From: Lucinisca nassula
Taxonomy: Eukaryota; Mollusca; Bivalvia; Lucinida; Lucinidae
Assembly: GCA_963580285.1 (NCBI GenBank)
Contig: OY757017.1
Location: 18,059,003-18,123,002 of the forward strand
Length of the DNA stretch: 64,000 bases
Reading direction: 5' to 3'
The notes beneath the pieces were generated by a model, which was given only the letters and a program-made list of their open reading frames with translations, was not told the DNA's origin and ran no database searches. Positions 21,041 to 31,973 of the stretch are shown here, in pieces; the first letter of the stretch is position 1; each line of letters opens with the position of its first letter. Both the position numbers and the translations under genes were made by a program.

Positions 21041-21093
21041 AGAGATAGATAGATAGATAGATAGAGATAGATAGATAGATTAGATAGATAGAT
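20692..21093 (+). mobile_element. SINE-4 (tRNA-headed) with a GATA tail
   Basis: Head GGAGCGTGATAGTTCAGTGG with box A-like TAGTTCAGTGGTTAGTG and box B GGGTTCGATCCCC. The body has GATCGGGACGTTAACTGGAG and ATGATTACTGTGTAGGCTTT. It ends in an interrupted (GATA)n run from 20996. A tRNA gene would end by about 20765, so this is a SINE. Confidence 0.85.
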
Positions 21094-21288
21094 GCTGTGA
21101 CTTGAGGTGACAAAGCTCTCTATTCGTGAGTTTTCTTGAGCTCGTATTGTTTGTTTTATTTGGATAACACACCTTTGTGAGATAGTGCATTATTTTATGG
21201 TCCAAATCCGATCTTCTTTTCGGATGAAGTGCACTGCACCCTCTGTCGTCGTGTTGAGGCTCCTATAATCCGTCTGATCTAGAATTCT

Positions 21289-21655
21289 CATTTATCATAT
21301 GACGTCGCGTCTGAGGGTGTAATAACGTCATGTATTATTTTCGATAATCTACTTGTGGATTAAATATGCAAATTTGCTAGATACGTCCTGTAACGTTTAA
21401 TGTACGACGTCCTTAACGACGTCGCGTTTACTAATGGCGGAATATTGACATTTTTGTAAACAGTCGTGAATAAAATGCGTTTTAAAAGTCATATGATGAA
21501 TAGAATCTTGCATTCGTGCTCATGTATTATTGAAGTTATTAAACTCGTTGAGGAAAAGGGATAAAATGCTCGGCACAGCCTCGCAGTTTATCCCTTTTCC
21601 TCAACTCGTTAAATAAAACCAATAATACATGAACACTCATGTAAGATTCTCTATG
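21289..21655 (-). mobile_element. P1 palindromic repeat, uninterrupted, minus strand
   Basis: The cleanest complete copy: TTTATCATATGACGTCGCGT to GTAAGATTCTCTAT. It contains the unbroken site GTTTACTAATGGCGG used to date the M2 insertion at 45007, and a full palindrome with TTTTATCCC arms. Confidence 0.87.
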
Positions 21656-21675
21656 TCCTGTATTGGCACACATTT

Positions 21676-21845
21676 GTGCCCCGTCAAGCGATTTTGGTAC
21701 TTATCGCCTATGCAAGCAGTGAATCAAGAGGAACCTTCAGACAGAAAGCCATATCCCTGGCCCCTCTGAATGGCTTGGCATGCGCAGTTAAAATTTGTCA
21801 TGACGGAATGCTCGAAGACCCAAATTCGCTTGGCGGGGCTCATTT
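21676..21845 (+). mobile_element. M3 element with internal deletion
   Basis: Ends GTGCCCCGTCAAGCG and CTTGGCGGGGCTC. About 75 bp of the GCGAGCAGCGAAGG palindrome is missing. ATTTG-like sequence lies on both sides. Confidence 0.78.
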
Positions 21846-21935
21846 GATCTTCTATACCAATCTTTCATATCTGTACTTGTTCGAAGTTGACGACGGAAAA
21901 CATGTTCACTGCGTAGCGTGGGCACAACGTGATAT

Positions 21936-22171
21936 GAGCCCCGCCAAGCGAATTTGGGTCTTCGAGCATTCCGTCATGACAAATTTTAATTGCGCATGCC
22001 CAGCCATTCAGAGGGGCCAAGGATATGACTTTCTGTCTGAAGGTTCCTCTTGATTCACTGCTTGTATGAGCGAGCGGCGAAGGTTCTGGCGAGACTGCGC
22101 GGATGCGCAGGCTCGCCTGAACCTTCGCTGCTCGCATAGGCGATAAGTACCAAAATCGCTTGACGGGGCCC
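21936..22171 (-). mobile_element. M3 element, full length, minus strand
   Basis: GAGCCCCGCCAAGCGAATTT to AATCGCTTGACGGGGCCC. ATATG flanks both sides. It faces the deleted M3 copy 90 bp away. Confidence 0.82.
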
Positions 22172-22172
22172 A

Positions 22173-22880
22173 TATGATAGCATTGTATATCCACTGCAAG
22201 TAAATTATGACAGGTTGCAGTTTTTGTATACAAATGAAGACACGACCAGCATGGCTAGGGTCACTGTTTTAAACAACAGTTTAGTGCTTTCTGTCCTACG
22301 CAATTTGCGCATGCGCGAGAACACTGTGTGGGACCGCTTTTCCTTAGCAACAGATGGCGTCGTAAAGTCATCTATAGCCAATGATTGCGTTGCAATATGA
22401 GTGTCTTTTCCCTTACAAGTAAAAGCTTTAGTAAAGCTTTTCAATCACATTTTCTTGGGCGACTTTATTCGAAGATGTATACAATTATATTTATACTAAC
22501 AGTATTTACTATGACATATTTACCTCCTGGATATAATACGATAGAGCCCAATTAAAGTTAGTTTTCTGTCAATTATTGTGACGTACTTCCCAGTGTATCC
22601 GTATATAATTTGAAGATGGCCATTTAGTGGGCGTGGTGTAGAATGCATTAAAGTTAGTAAGCATATTTTCTAGTAGTTTTATGATTTAATGTTGGATTTA
22701 AACTATGTTACTCATAATTGAATTCAAATCCATTTGCATTTAATTAATGTTACTGTATCATTTATGTAACAGTAATCTGATAATTGGCTATCCAGCCAAT
22801 AATATTTATTGTCATGTAAAGCTTTAGTAAAGCTTTTCATTCATATTTTTATCGATAACTTTTAAGGTCGATGTCAACTC
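22173..22880. other. Mostly unassigned; direct repeats at both ends
   Basis: AAAGCTTTAGTAAAGCTTTT occurs at about 22422 and again at about 22818, as direct repeats 395 bp apart. A 56-bp block starting TTTCTTGGGCGACTTTATTC at 22451 recurs at 27479. No ORF. Confidence 0.5.
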
Positions 22881-22884
22881 AATT

Positions 22885-23131
22885 TTGTGTTTGATTTTTA
22901 GGTTTAACGTCCCCATCAGCGCTGTATATGCCATTTTTGGAGACGTTGTTTCCATTATTTTTGGGACTTTTACCGGACATTAAGATGAAATGACATCTCA
23001 AGCCCTTTGCCCGGTGAAACCACAAGTGTTTATATGCATGGACGGTCCGACTCGCACCACCTTTCCTAGACAGGCTTAGAACCTCTACGCAGTTTACCAG
23101 TTCTAGTGTGCAGTCGATTTTAGTTCTGCTG
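22885..23131 (-). mobile_element. SINE-1 variant, minus strand
   Basis: Variant with CCCCATCAGCGCTGTATATG in the tail and TTCTGCTGCAGAATCTGGGC where ordinary copies have the head hairpin. The same variant and its right flank recur at 31974. Confidence 0.8.
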
Positions 23132-23149
23132 CAGAATCTGGGCTTGAAT

Positions 23150-23365
23150 CATGCATTGCTTGGCAAACAGTGCAGGTTCAAATCAGACGCCACAGAACGC
23201 GGCGTCTGATGAGGGTCTATACTGTTTGCTTAGGTTGGAGTAATGCAGAATGTACTTCAAACTGCACGTGTTACAAAACATATACATCAGATGCATTCAA
23301 TAAATACAACTTCACAGAGTGTCTGTACGAGCATCCGCCAAGTATAACATGTTAGAAAACATGTT
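23150..23365. repeat. M2-like palindrome and flank, part of a duplicated block
   Basis: GGCAAACAGTGCAGG, AATCAGACGCCACAGAACGC, GGCGTCTGATGAGGG and ACTGTTTGC form the palindrome. The flank to 23300 (TTCAAACTGCACGTGTTAC) matches 32260-32390. Confidence 0.75.
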
Positions 23366-23379
23366 ATACTTTTCTTGGT

Positions 23380-23945
23380 ATATGCTAACGTCGCTTATTA
23401 GAAACGTCTAAAACACGCTCTGTAGAGTTTTTTTGTGACTCATAAGTGCCCTTTGTTAAATACTTGCAGTAGCCACAGGTAAGATTTAAACATCGGAGCT
23501 ATCATTTGCATCTGCCTTTAAAATAAGCTGTCACGAGTCACTCGATTATGTGACATCAACCGTAACACAAGCAAAGCCATGGTGTACATGAAAACACGGC
23601 CAGCTTGCACAAATCATGCGAAAACAATCTGTGGAAATTACCATAACTGAAAATAACTCAAAGGTCCTCGTAATCGTATCTGTTAATACTAGGACTACCC
23701 TTGATAATAGACATTTCCAACCAAATCCGATACAGATAACTGAATCTGATATACGACTTCGGATCAGGTTTTTGAGGGACTGTCTCAAAAATAAATGGTG
23801 TTAATAATCAATAACCTAGCCAAAACCAAAATGCTGTTCACTGAGGCATGCGGTTTGCTACATACGCAGTTTGCTACATACAATGAATTGTACAAGAAGT
23901 ATGGCTATACATTACCGAATGCCCCCATCTTGCATTCAACTAGTG
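23380..23945. other. Unassigned stretch
   Basis: No repeat shared within the window. Frames of 60-80 codons on both strands overlap one another and none looks like a protein family. Confidence 0.5.
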
Positions 23946-24056
23946 CAATTCATCTCCATGTCGGGTAAAAGTCCCACAAATTGGAAGCAGCTTCTCCGAA
24001 ATGACCTATACAGTGTTGATGGGGACGTTTAACCTCAGATCAGTCAAACAAATACA
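23946..24056 (+). mobile_element. SINE-1 tail fragment
   Basis: CATGTCGGGTAAAAGTCCCA to GGGGACGTTTAACCTCAGAT with AGTCAAACAAATAC. The head is missing. Confidence 0.75.
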
Positions 24057-24364
24057 TGAACCAAATGTTCGGAGACATGCTGTGATTCTTGGTCAATTAG
24101 GTCAGGTTAAAGTTTGCTTCAGTTTAACAAAGAACATATCAGACAATTTAACAGAAGTTTCTGGACAGTGTCACGTGATGGCAAACACAAATTCCACATG
24201 CCTATTGTCCCGCCCGTGAATGCGAAGGGCACCGTTCATTAAAAAACAAAACCAAAAAAACAAAAACAAACCAAAAAAATAATAAAAATAAAGTCACCTC
24301 ATGCCCTGTCCAAATCCACGAAACGAAAATTTTGGTTTTAGATTACAAAAGTTTTTTGCTAAAA

Positions 24365-24630
24365 CATCACGAAAACACGCCTGTATAATTCTGACCCCAT
24401 TTAACCCTACTTTTATAAAGTAAAACTGGGGTTTGCAGGGGTACACCGGTTTTTCTTATTGCTGCTATAAAATATTGATTGTGGGTACTCGTTAGAATTG
24501 CCTCGATGAGGCGGTTCTTACGTGTTCCCACAATCTATATTTTGAGCAGAAATAAGAAATATATCAAAACTTTTCATCATCCGTTTTCGGCGGTAAAAGT
24601 TACAATAGATTTGAATAGGCGTGTTTTCGT
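24365..24630 (+). mobile_element. M1 hairpin MITE, subtype A, full length
   Basis: CATCACGAAAACACGCCTGT to GAATAGGCGTGTTTTCG. The tip arms are no longer fully paired (TAGAATTGCCTC against GAGGCGGTTCTTAC). Confidence 0.88.
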
Positions 24631-24632
24631 TT

Positions 24633-24842
24633 GTGTGTTTGTTTGTTTGTATTGGAATTTATCGACCCAGTCAATACTATTTTAGGTCATTTTTGAGCCG
24701 GTCAGTTTACCTATCCACACTTTTCCTGGCCAGGCTTTTACATTAGCGGTTAAGCAGTACAGTGTACATTCTTTCGCCAGAAGCTGACAACTGCCCTTCT
24801 TGAAGCAGCGGAAGGGAGAGAATGACCGTAGAAAAGATTTCA
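24633..24842 (-). mobile_element. SINE-2 3-prime fragment, minus strand
   Basis: TGTTTGTTTGTATTGGAATT, GACCCAGTCAATACTATTTT, TGACAACTGCCCTTCTTG and GACCGTAGAAAAGATTTCAT. The tRNA head is absent. It begins directly at the right end of the M1 copy. Confidence 0.82.
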
Positions 24843-25074
24843 TAAATCTCAACGGAATGGAAGTGTAGAACCAGAAGGTAAAACAAGACTAACCCTTTCT
24901 CCCTTACGTGCTGCAAGGACAACAGGCCTTGCCCATCTGTAAGCCAATATCATTTGGCTGCCCCAGTGACGAAAGATACCAGTCACTTTTGTCTTATCCG
25001 ACCACACCCTGTGTTGAGGTATTAGAATAGCGTTCATTTCATCTGAGTTTTACAGCCCTTTAATATAAACGCTG

Positions 25075-25292
25075 TCTGGACAGGTTTGGACCGTCTAAGC
25101 GGTTAGGTTGTACTTAGTGCTCTTTCTATCGCCATTAACAGATTCGGCGAGCGGAAATAAGAGAATTGCCACAGAAAACTCTCGACGACAGAAATGACCA
25201 GGCAAGGACTCGATCTCACACGATCCTCGTATAAACAGGTTGTTGAAACTCCGATGCACTATCCAGGGCCCGACCATTGCTCGACACAGTAT
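25075..25292 (-). mobile_element. SINE-2-related retroposon, degenerate
   Basis: Carries the central block seen in SINE-1 and SINE-2 (GGACAGGTTTGGACCGTCTA, AGCGGTTAGG). On the right is a tRNA-like head: minus-strand GTGAGATCGAGTCCTTGC resembles box B. Confidence 0.45.
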
Positions 25293-25374
25293 GAGAATAT
25301 GCTTAAGAAATATATCGACTCTAGCAAACAATTGCTTGGCAATAAATCGCAGAAGGTTTTAAGCTATAGACAGA

Positions 25375-25530
25375 TCGCTTTACAACGGAGGGTCAGGTTT
25401 TTTCTCTCCGGGCACTCCGGTTGTGTACACCTCTGATTAACGATCGACACGATATAAATGAAATAACTCTGAAAGGGCCATTAAAACAAAAAACAACAAC
25501 AACAAACAAACAAACAAAAAAAAACGATTA
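25375..25530 (+). mobile_element. SINE-5 copy
   Basis: CAACGGAGGGTCAGG, CTCTCCGGGCACTCCGG, ACCTCTGATTAACGATCGAC and a tail of AAC/AAAC repeats. Matches the copy nested in M1 at 37417-37574. Confidence 0.6.
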
Positions 25531-25805
25531 CCTTTGGTGGGTCTGGATGAAGCTGTTTGAACACGAAGCCGCTAGGCCTATGGTTCAAATATCTTACGAG
25601 AGACCCGGCAAATGTAATTTTAATGAAATGCCCATGGGTGCTCGTTATTCTTGCTTATTTTAAGATACCGAAGGCAAAATGCATTGGCACGCCAAAAATC
25701 AATATATACTGATCAAATGCGACCGTAAAACCAACATGGCCCTAGTCCAGAATATTCTTACAATAATGACGTCAGTTTTGCAATGGCGATGCTGGCTCAT
25801 CATTA

Positions 25806-26085
25806 CATTACGATAACACGCCCGTATGGCATAGTGCATTTTTTCACATCTCCAAAATGGCTACTTTTCTGATTAAAATATGTGATATTTTTCTTATAAA
25901 TACTGCAAACATAGGTTGTGTGTGCTCGATAGAACCGCCTCATTGAGGCGGTTCTAACGAGTACCCACAACCTATGTCTTGGAGTAAAAATAAGAAAAAT
26001 AATGTTTACCCCCTTAAACCCCAGTTTTCTCTATATAAAGTGGGGTTTAGAGGGGAATTCATTTCACGGACTTGTTCACGCGATG
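25806..26085 (-). mobile_element. M1 hairpin MITE, subtype B, full length
   Basis: CATTACGATAACACGCCCGT to ACGGACTTGTTCACGCGATG. The tip is CCGCCTCATTGAGGCGG, with CACAACCTATG in the right arm and CATAGGTTGTG in the left. Confidence 0.9.
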
Positions 26086-26181
26086 TAACAAAAATCTACG
26101 TTCAGGACGACAAGATTACGTCGCCCACCGTAACAAAAACAAAGCAAAACATATATCGTGATTTAAAAAAGTTCAAAATTA

Positions 26182-26377
26182 ACCCTTGTCCTGCTGAACC
26201 CGGATATTCTTTTTCTCTGAAACAATGTAGATCCAGATCTGAAGAAGCCATCTGGTCAGGATCTACATTGTTTGTCGTTCAGGTTGTGAATTTGTTGCAA
26301 TAATTTGCATCAAGTAATCTGATTGGTTGATATTCAGTAGTGGGTGTGGCATATATGAATATTCAGCAGGACAAGGG
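26182..26377 (+). mobile_element. M4 MITE with TTA duplication
   Basis: Ends ACCCTTGTCCTGCTGAA and TTCAGCAGGACAAGGG, TTA on both sides (26179-26181 and 26378-26380). The centre is the palindrome ACAATGTAGATCC-AGATC...GATCTACATTGT. The 3-bp TTA duplication suggests a PIF/Harbinger-type transposase. Confidence 0.78.
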
Positions 26378-26524
26378 TTAATACTCAAACAGAACATGAA
26401 TTTCATGAGTTGAATATTGCTTTTGTGGTTTGAGCGCGGCTTTCAGTCTTCAAACAACACGTGTTGAGTATGTTATTTATGCAAGAATATGTGAGCCCCG
26501 CCCCTTGTGTCTAGGTGAAATAGA

Positions 26525-26782
26525 TTGGGATATATTGTGCTTCCATGCAGAGATGAAACCGTCCGCACATACATGTAATCAGTGGTAAACCGCTTACATA
26601 ATGTAAGCCTGCCCATGCAAAGACCATTTCTACATAGAAACCATTTTGGTTTGTTTGCGCGGTAGGATTTGAGAAGTCATTTTATCTCAATGTGAGAAAT
26701 GATTCCGCAAAATTGGTAGCAACATCTCCAAAATGTCCTACATAGTATTCACGGTGACGTAAAACCCCAATTCAGACAAACA
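26525..26782 (+). mobile_element. SINE-1, head-truncated
   Basis: GCTTCCATGCAGAGATGAAA to GGTGACGTAAAACCCC with a CAGACAAACAAAC tail. It is followed at once by another SINE-1. Confidence 0.78.
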
Positions 26783-27124
26783 AACTCGCCCCCGCCCATC
26801 GGGGCTTGAAGAAAAAGATGGGCTGCATGATGCTTCCACGCTGAAACTGCATGATGTTGAAACCGACCCGCACACGAGTACTGGTAAACCGCTTAGGGGA
26901 TCTAAGCATGTCCAGACAAAGCGGTGGGAGTCGGCCCGTCCATGCTTATAAACCCTATTGGTTTCATTGGGCGGCAGGGCTTGAGATGTCATTTCACCTC
27001 AATGTCGGGTAAAAAGTTCCACAAAATTGGAAGCAACGTCTCCAAAATGACCTTTACAGTGTTGACGGGGACCTTAAACCTCAAATCAAACAAACAGACA
27101 GACAAACAAACAAACAAACACACA
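26783..27124 (+). mobile_element. SINE-1, full length, with extended tail
   Basis: Head hairpin GCCCCCGCCCATCGGGGC at 26789. It has a small internal duplication, TGCATGATG, at 26823 and 26849, and a 35-bp CAGACAGACAAACAAAC tail. Lies head-to-tail with the copy on its left. Confidence 0.88.
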
Positions 27125-27125
27125 A

Positions 27126-27478
27126 ATTCATGAAACAAAGTTTTATTTCGATTGACCTCAACATAGTTAGGCACAGCCCCTCCACATTATAATGCAGCGC
27201 ACACTTAGACCAAGAAACTCCCATGATCGTCATTGTTTGCATAAAGAAAACAATATAAAAGTGCATGTATACTAAATAACTGCAAAGATAACAATTCATT
27301 AAATTACTTAGAAAGAGGGAATTTATGAAGAAAAAAATGGGTTCAAATGAAACCAGATGGAATAACCTGAGAAACCCATAGAATTACGCTTCGTTTAACC
27401 ATTATCGGCATCGGATTCAACTCGGATTAAGTTGGAAAGCTCCAGTACTAGCATCAACGAAGGGAGCTCCTAAAGTTT
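27126..27478. other. Unassigned stretch
   Basis: No shared repeat and no credible ORF. Confidence 0.5.
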
Positions 27479-27534
27479 TTTCTTGGGCGACTTTATTCGA
27501 AGATGTATACAATTATATTTATACCAACAGTATT

Positions 27535-27660
27535 CACGGTAACTGGTCAACTCGTACCTAAGTCAACTCTTACCTGTTTTTGGTCAACTCGTACCTGTTC
27601 TTTGGTCAACTCGTACTCCCTAGTCAACTCGTACCTATTTTGGCTAACTCGTACTTGGGA
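27535..27660. repeat. Short tandem repeat GTCAACTCGTACC
   Basis: Six imperfect repeats of TGGTCAACTCGTACCT with variable spacing, starting just after the 56-bp block shared with 22451. Confidence 0.8.
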
Positions 27661-27879
27661 CTGGGTATTTTAAATTTTGCCTGCTACATAGGCTGGTGAG
27701 GTGTTTAAAAATCTTAATTTTAGTATTTTTTTATTGTTGGTTGTGTGTGTGTGGGGGGGGGGGGTCTAGGAAGAAATACACAGGTCATTTAGCAGATATT
27801 TTGGGGGGTCACTTCTAAAACTGACTATTTCTTTGGGACTTTCCAAAATCTTGGATATATTTAATGCTTAATGAATATC

Positions 27880-28640
27880 TTCGACACATTAGTCCACTCA
27901 TAATAGATTAGATATACGGCAGAAATAAGCAACAACACATTTTTAAGTATAATTTGGAGATATATTTTTGGTATATTGGTATGCTAGAATTTGTTAATAT
28001 TTTTTCTGGGGCGGGGGTGGTAGAGTACGCTGTTAGTCTTGGTATTCTTGGGGGTCGAACACTATATGCTGGAAACCCAGCCTATGTAGCAGGCAAAATT
28101 CAGAGTTCCAACCCCGTGGTCCCAGCATCTGGACCGCGTAAAAGTTGATAGAGAGCATCATGATTTACCCCCTCCCGCCCGTCGTCTGTCCATCTATAAT
28201 GTCCCACCATTGCTTCTAGAAAATTTAAGCCAAAACCTCACAACTTTCACAGGCACTGGCTCTATGGCTGATGACTGCAGGAATGTATTCATAATTTTGA
28301 TTTGACACCCCAACCCACCACCACACCCCCACACACTGGCAGAATGGAGTGGTGCAGCAGTGGTGAAAAGAAAAAAAAACAATTGTACCGGAGCATGTCT
28401 GGAGGTCATTAGATGTCAAAAAGTTGGGTTTTGGGTCCTTTTTTCACTTGTCAAACAACACCTAGGCTTTTTTTTAGCTAGAATCTTGAAATTGCCACTG
28501 TTAACAGCCCTATGGATTCGGACTGGTGGGACATATTCAGAATTTTGATTTGAGCCCCCTCCCAGGGCGAGACCAGAGGTGGGACCTAGCCTGGTCAAAA
28601 TATGTATTTTGTTCGAACAAAGTCATGTTGCATATCAAAT
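27880..28640. repeat. Two diverged units of an unnamed repeat
   Basis: ATTCATAATTTTGATTTGAC at 28286 and ATTCAGAATTTTGATTTGAG at 28534, each followed by a C-rich run and preceded by CTAGAA and a CCTATGGATT/TCTATGGCTG block. The period is about 250 bp. Ends near 28640, before the Polinton-like region. Confidence 0.5.
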
Positions 28641-28877
28641 CAGAAGTAATTAAGAGCAGAGTACTGTAATGCAAAAAATGCCCGGGTATCTCTTGGGGTC
28701 GACAGAGGTCAAATAGAAGTAGTTTGTATTTTGTCCTTGCAGCAGGTAGCGGTAAGGGTTGAGGGGGTGGGGGTGTTGTTATTCTGTTTTTGCATTTCCA
28801 TTCATGTCCTCCTCTGTAGTTCCTGGTCGTCCTGTTGGTCTCGAGGAGACAATAATCGCCTCCGGCGTCGGCGTTCG

Positions 28878-29117
28878 TTATTTGTACCAGCCTGGCGAAC
28901 TTGAAGGGGGGTGGGGGGGCGCCGTTGAGCGACTTATCCCATATGGTCCCTGGATGTGCACCGGCTCGGGCGCACAGTGACCAAGTCCGACGAGCCCGTG
29001 GTGTATTACTTGCAGGATGGACCTCAGCGCAGTTTTGTGCGCGAAGAACTCCTTGTTGTGCCACCGAACACTCAGCTCCCTCCGGATGGGGTTCTCAAGC
29101 GCTGAGCTCGAATCCAT
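28878..29117 (-). pseudogene. Unknown Polinton-region ORF 3
   Basis: Opens at 29117 with MDSSSALENPIRRELSVR, 28 bp after the stop of ORF 2 and on the same strand, so it sits in the compact gene order of the element. The first 60 codons are protein-like, with no membrane segment. A C-rich run (plus strand G runs at 28904-28919) lies where the frame turns to low complexity and stops; an alternative frame after the run stays open and protein-like for about 40 codons. That suggests a homopolymer frameshift. The function is unknown. Confidence 0.4.
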
Positions 29118-29145
29118 CCACCGAGTGACAATTTATCCGTTTGGT

Positions 29146-29865
29146 TTACGTCCTACTTCGGTGGTCCTTGGTCTCGGAACTTTCGCCTGCAGCATCTCGA
29201 GGTTTTGGGGGGTCTGGCGTAGCGAACACCCCACAGACAATTGCTATGGAGAGAGACAAGTATACCCATCTTTCAGCCATATCCACCAGTTTCTCTGCTA
29301 CCGAGGGGTTCGGCGGCTCGACCTCATATCCATCTTTAGCGGAAGACACACCCACCAGCACATCTGCGGCCTGCTCTGTGAGAGATTCGAGCGACTTTAG
29401 GTTGTTGTACAGCAGGGTATAGAAGGTTCCGATGGATTTTCCAATATTCTCGGAGATAACATTGCCTCCGCTCGCCGCCTCGCGCCGCTTCAGAGAGGCA
29501 ATTATCTCTGTCAACGAAATTGACACCTTGTCTGTGGAGGTTTCAAACCGACTCAGGCTTTTCTTTAGGAGCTCATAGAATTCGTTGATGGTCGGCCCAT
29601 TTGCCGACTAGGCTTGGCCGATGTTATCGCGTAGCAACAATCGTAGATCGTCGACGACACTCTCCTCTCTTTCTGCCTTCTCTGTTGCGGTATTGGTTGT
29701 CTCCTCCTCTGTTGTGGCATTGGGTGTCTCCTCCTCTGCCCAGAGCATCTGAACCCTCGCAGCGCCGACGCCGAGCTGCTTCTTCACCCTACTCACAGGC
29801 GCCTTACCTCACATGGCCTTGATTTCCTGGATCTCCTCCTGGGTTAGAACTCTCTTGGGAGCCAT
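29146..29865 (-). pseudogene. Unknown Polinton-region ORF 2, two in-frame stops
   Basis: Start at 29865 (MAPKRVLTQEEIQEI), only 3 bp after the polymerase stop. One frame of 240 codons is broken by TGA at codon 19 (29811-29809) and TAG at codon 86 (29610-29608), with no frameshift between. The N-terminal third is Glu/Thr rich; residues 113-200 look helical (SISLTEIIASLKRREAAS, FYTLLYNNLKSLESLTEQAA). Near the C terminus is a hydrophobic stretch, VYLSLSIAIVCGVFAT, that could be one membrane segment. I do not recognise the family. Its place next to PolB suggests an element gene, perhaps a minor structural or accessory protein. Confidence 0.5.
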
Positions 29866-29868
29866 CGT

Positions 29869-31966
29869 TTATTCTATGATTCCAGAGTTCTCTAGTGGAC
29901 CGCCCCAGTTCCTCAACTCTTGTTGTGTGATGTAACCATCTTTGTAACCATAAGCCTGTGTGTCAACTCCGTTTTCTTCGATCCAACGCTTGGAATCGAG
30001 GGACGACAGCTCCGACCTAAGAACATCCATGCCACGGCGGAAGGTTTGCTTCTCAAAGAGAGCCTCTTTGAACTGCTTGTGCATGATGCGCTTCTTGACA
30101 GTTGCTTTTCTCACACTCTTGGCCTTCTTAATGTTCTTTCCAAAGCCTGGATGACGGAGTACATCTTCGGCCGCAGGCCCACATATTTGGCGATTGACTG
30201 ACCGGCGCACTCGTCCTTCATCTTTCCGAGAACCTTCTTGTTCTCTATGTTGTGCAGCGGATGGTCTTTCGGGTAGTCGGACGTGTTGTAGAGGCCCTGG
30301 TGCGTTGTCATGTCCTCGTAGACATCCTCTGTCTCGATTTTCAGGAGCAGGTTGTCGGTGTCCGTGTAGTGGAGCTGGCAGCAATCTTCGTACTGACTCT
30401 GGAGCCGTTTGTAATAGAAATCGTACATCAGGGTTTTTGAAAGGTCCAGAATGCTCATACCTACGTAAATCGGGCGATTGAGCACTAGACGGCTCTTTTG
30501 CATCTGGACTGCTACAAGATCATCGTTGAAGATGTTGGCTCTGGCAAAGGCTGGGCTGGCGATGAGGCGCCTGAGTTTATATTCCTCGTTGACCCGGACC
30601 AGCTTGACGTCGACACGCCTGCGGAGGTTCTCCATCGTCTTGCCGAAGACCGAATTGTTCATGAGCTTGTAGAGATTCTTCTCAAAGTCACTGGTGGCCT
30701 TCTTTCGAAGCTCAGTATTCATCCGGATGTAGGGCTCCATCCAGGTGCTCTGCTCGAACCGGAGGGCAAGATGAATCTTGGTCAAACGCATACCCAGAGA
30801 CATGTATAGCTGGAGATTCCGATAGTGGAGCACGTAACGGTCTTTGTTGCGAAGGTTGGGTACCAACTTCTCAACCTCTGTAGGTGCTCCCCTAAAGCTC
30901 CATCGAGAAGTTCGCGCTGGTACTCCGACATCCACTCCTTCTTGACCACTAGGCGTTCTGGTGCTAGAGGGTAGGCATTGTGCGCCATGTGCATATCTGC
31001 TGGATATTCCATATCTAGCTCTGGGATATAGCTCTCTTCATTGTCTGCGGTTAGTTCTGCAATGGTTTCTTTGAGTCCCGATACATCGACCCACTGGAAG
31101 TCTCTGATGGGGAGGGCCTGGCTCATAGCCCATCCATAGAGATTGTTCGCATCGAGGTATAGGATGTGGCTACTGGGTTTTCTGGGTCATAATCCTCGAC
31201 CTGAGGATTGTTGGCCTTGGCATACCGTTTTGATACCATCGAGCTACCTCCGCGCATCCCCTTCTCGACAAACAGGTGTTGGTCGTAGTCTGTAAGCAGC
31301 TCGAGCTCCACTCCTGTCTTTTTTAGGAGGGCGTCCCATGAAAGCCCGGGACTTGTGTAGTAGTGCGCTGGGTCTAAACCGTACTGCGTCAGGGATGTCT
31401 TTCGGAATTCCTCAAAGACATCTGCCAGCAGGAGAACATCTGTCCGATTGTAGAGGTCGTGGTAGTCCCCCCAGGGTCTTACACCCACATACCTCCCATA
31501 CTCTATGCGCGTGGGCGTAGTCGTCGTCGCTGATGTGCTCGTCGGTGAGCTTGCTGTAGAATACCTCTTTCGGAGGGAGCTTGGTCTCGGCGAAACGGTC
31601 CCAGGAGTCCATATACTCGTAGGGGTAGACGCCCTTCCGGGCCAAGAGCTGGAGCCTCTGACGGTTTGGTTCGTATTGGGATGTGATCTTGAAAGACTCT
31701 GGCTGGTTTGACGCCACCAGTTTGTCAAGGGAAGCGAGCAGGAAGTGGGCGCTATCGATGAAACGGAGCTGCCCGAGAGAGAAGGAGATGTATTTTTCTG
31801 TGTTATTGGGGATGCAGGAGACTCTGCCTTCGACCCTCGAGATGGCCTGCATGAGCAGATGGGAGTCGTACCCTCTGAGGTTGTGGAACTCCACGGGGAT
31901 AACGGTGGTCTTTGGGCTTAGCCTCAGCTTAAGGTTGCAGGCGTTGTGAGCTGTCCTCGATATTAA
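29869..31966 (-). pseudogene. Polinton/Maverick-like family-B DNA polymerase, decayed
   Basis: Protein-primed DNA polymerase (DNA_pol_B_2 type) that would replicate a Polinton/Maverick or related virus-like element. Visible in order on the minus strand: AHNACN and FHNLRGYDSHLL (exonuclease region, about 31940-31850), YNRTDVLLLADVFEEFR (about 31450), GLSWDALLKKTG and VEKGMRGGSS, LDANNLYGWAM (about 31140), VPNLRNKDRYVLHYRN, NNSVFGKTMEN (about 30645), YTDTDNLL (about 30360; usual form YTDTDS) and an AYGY C terminus (about 29940). The N terminus is missing; sequence stops matching at 31966. The frame changes four times: near 31466-31471 (six-base G run on the minus strand), 31165-31180, 30893-30896 (G run) and 30140-30165. 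The region is visibly more GC-rich than its surroundings. Several breaks lie at homopolymers, so assembly error must be excluded before calling all of them real. Confidence 0.88.
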
Positions 31967-31973
31967 CCCGTGA

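Noticed and set aside
28537..29064. 175-codon minus-strand ORF taken as one gene
   Set aside because: It overlaps ORF 3 in another frame, starts out of the element gene order and passes through poly-Pro low complexity; only the part after the C run may be real coding sequence.
29017..31949. Plus-strand ORFs over the polymerase region
   Set aside because: They are antisense shadows of the minus-strand polymerase and ORF 2.
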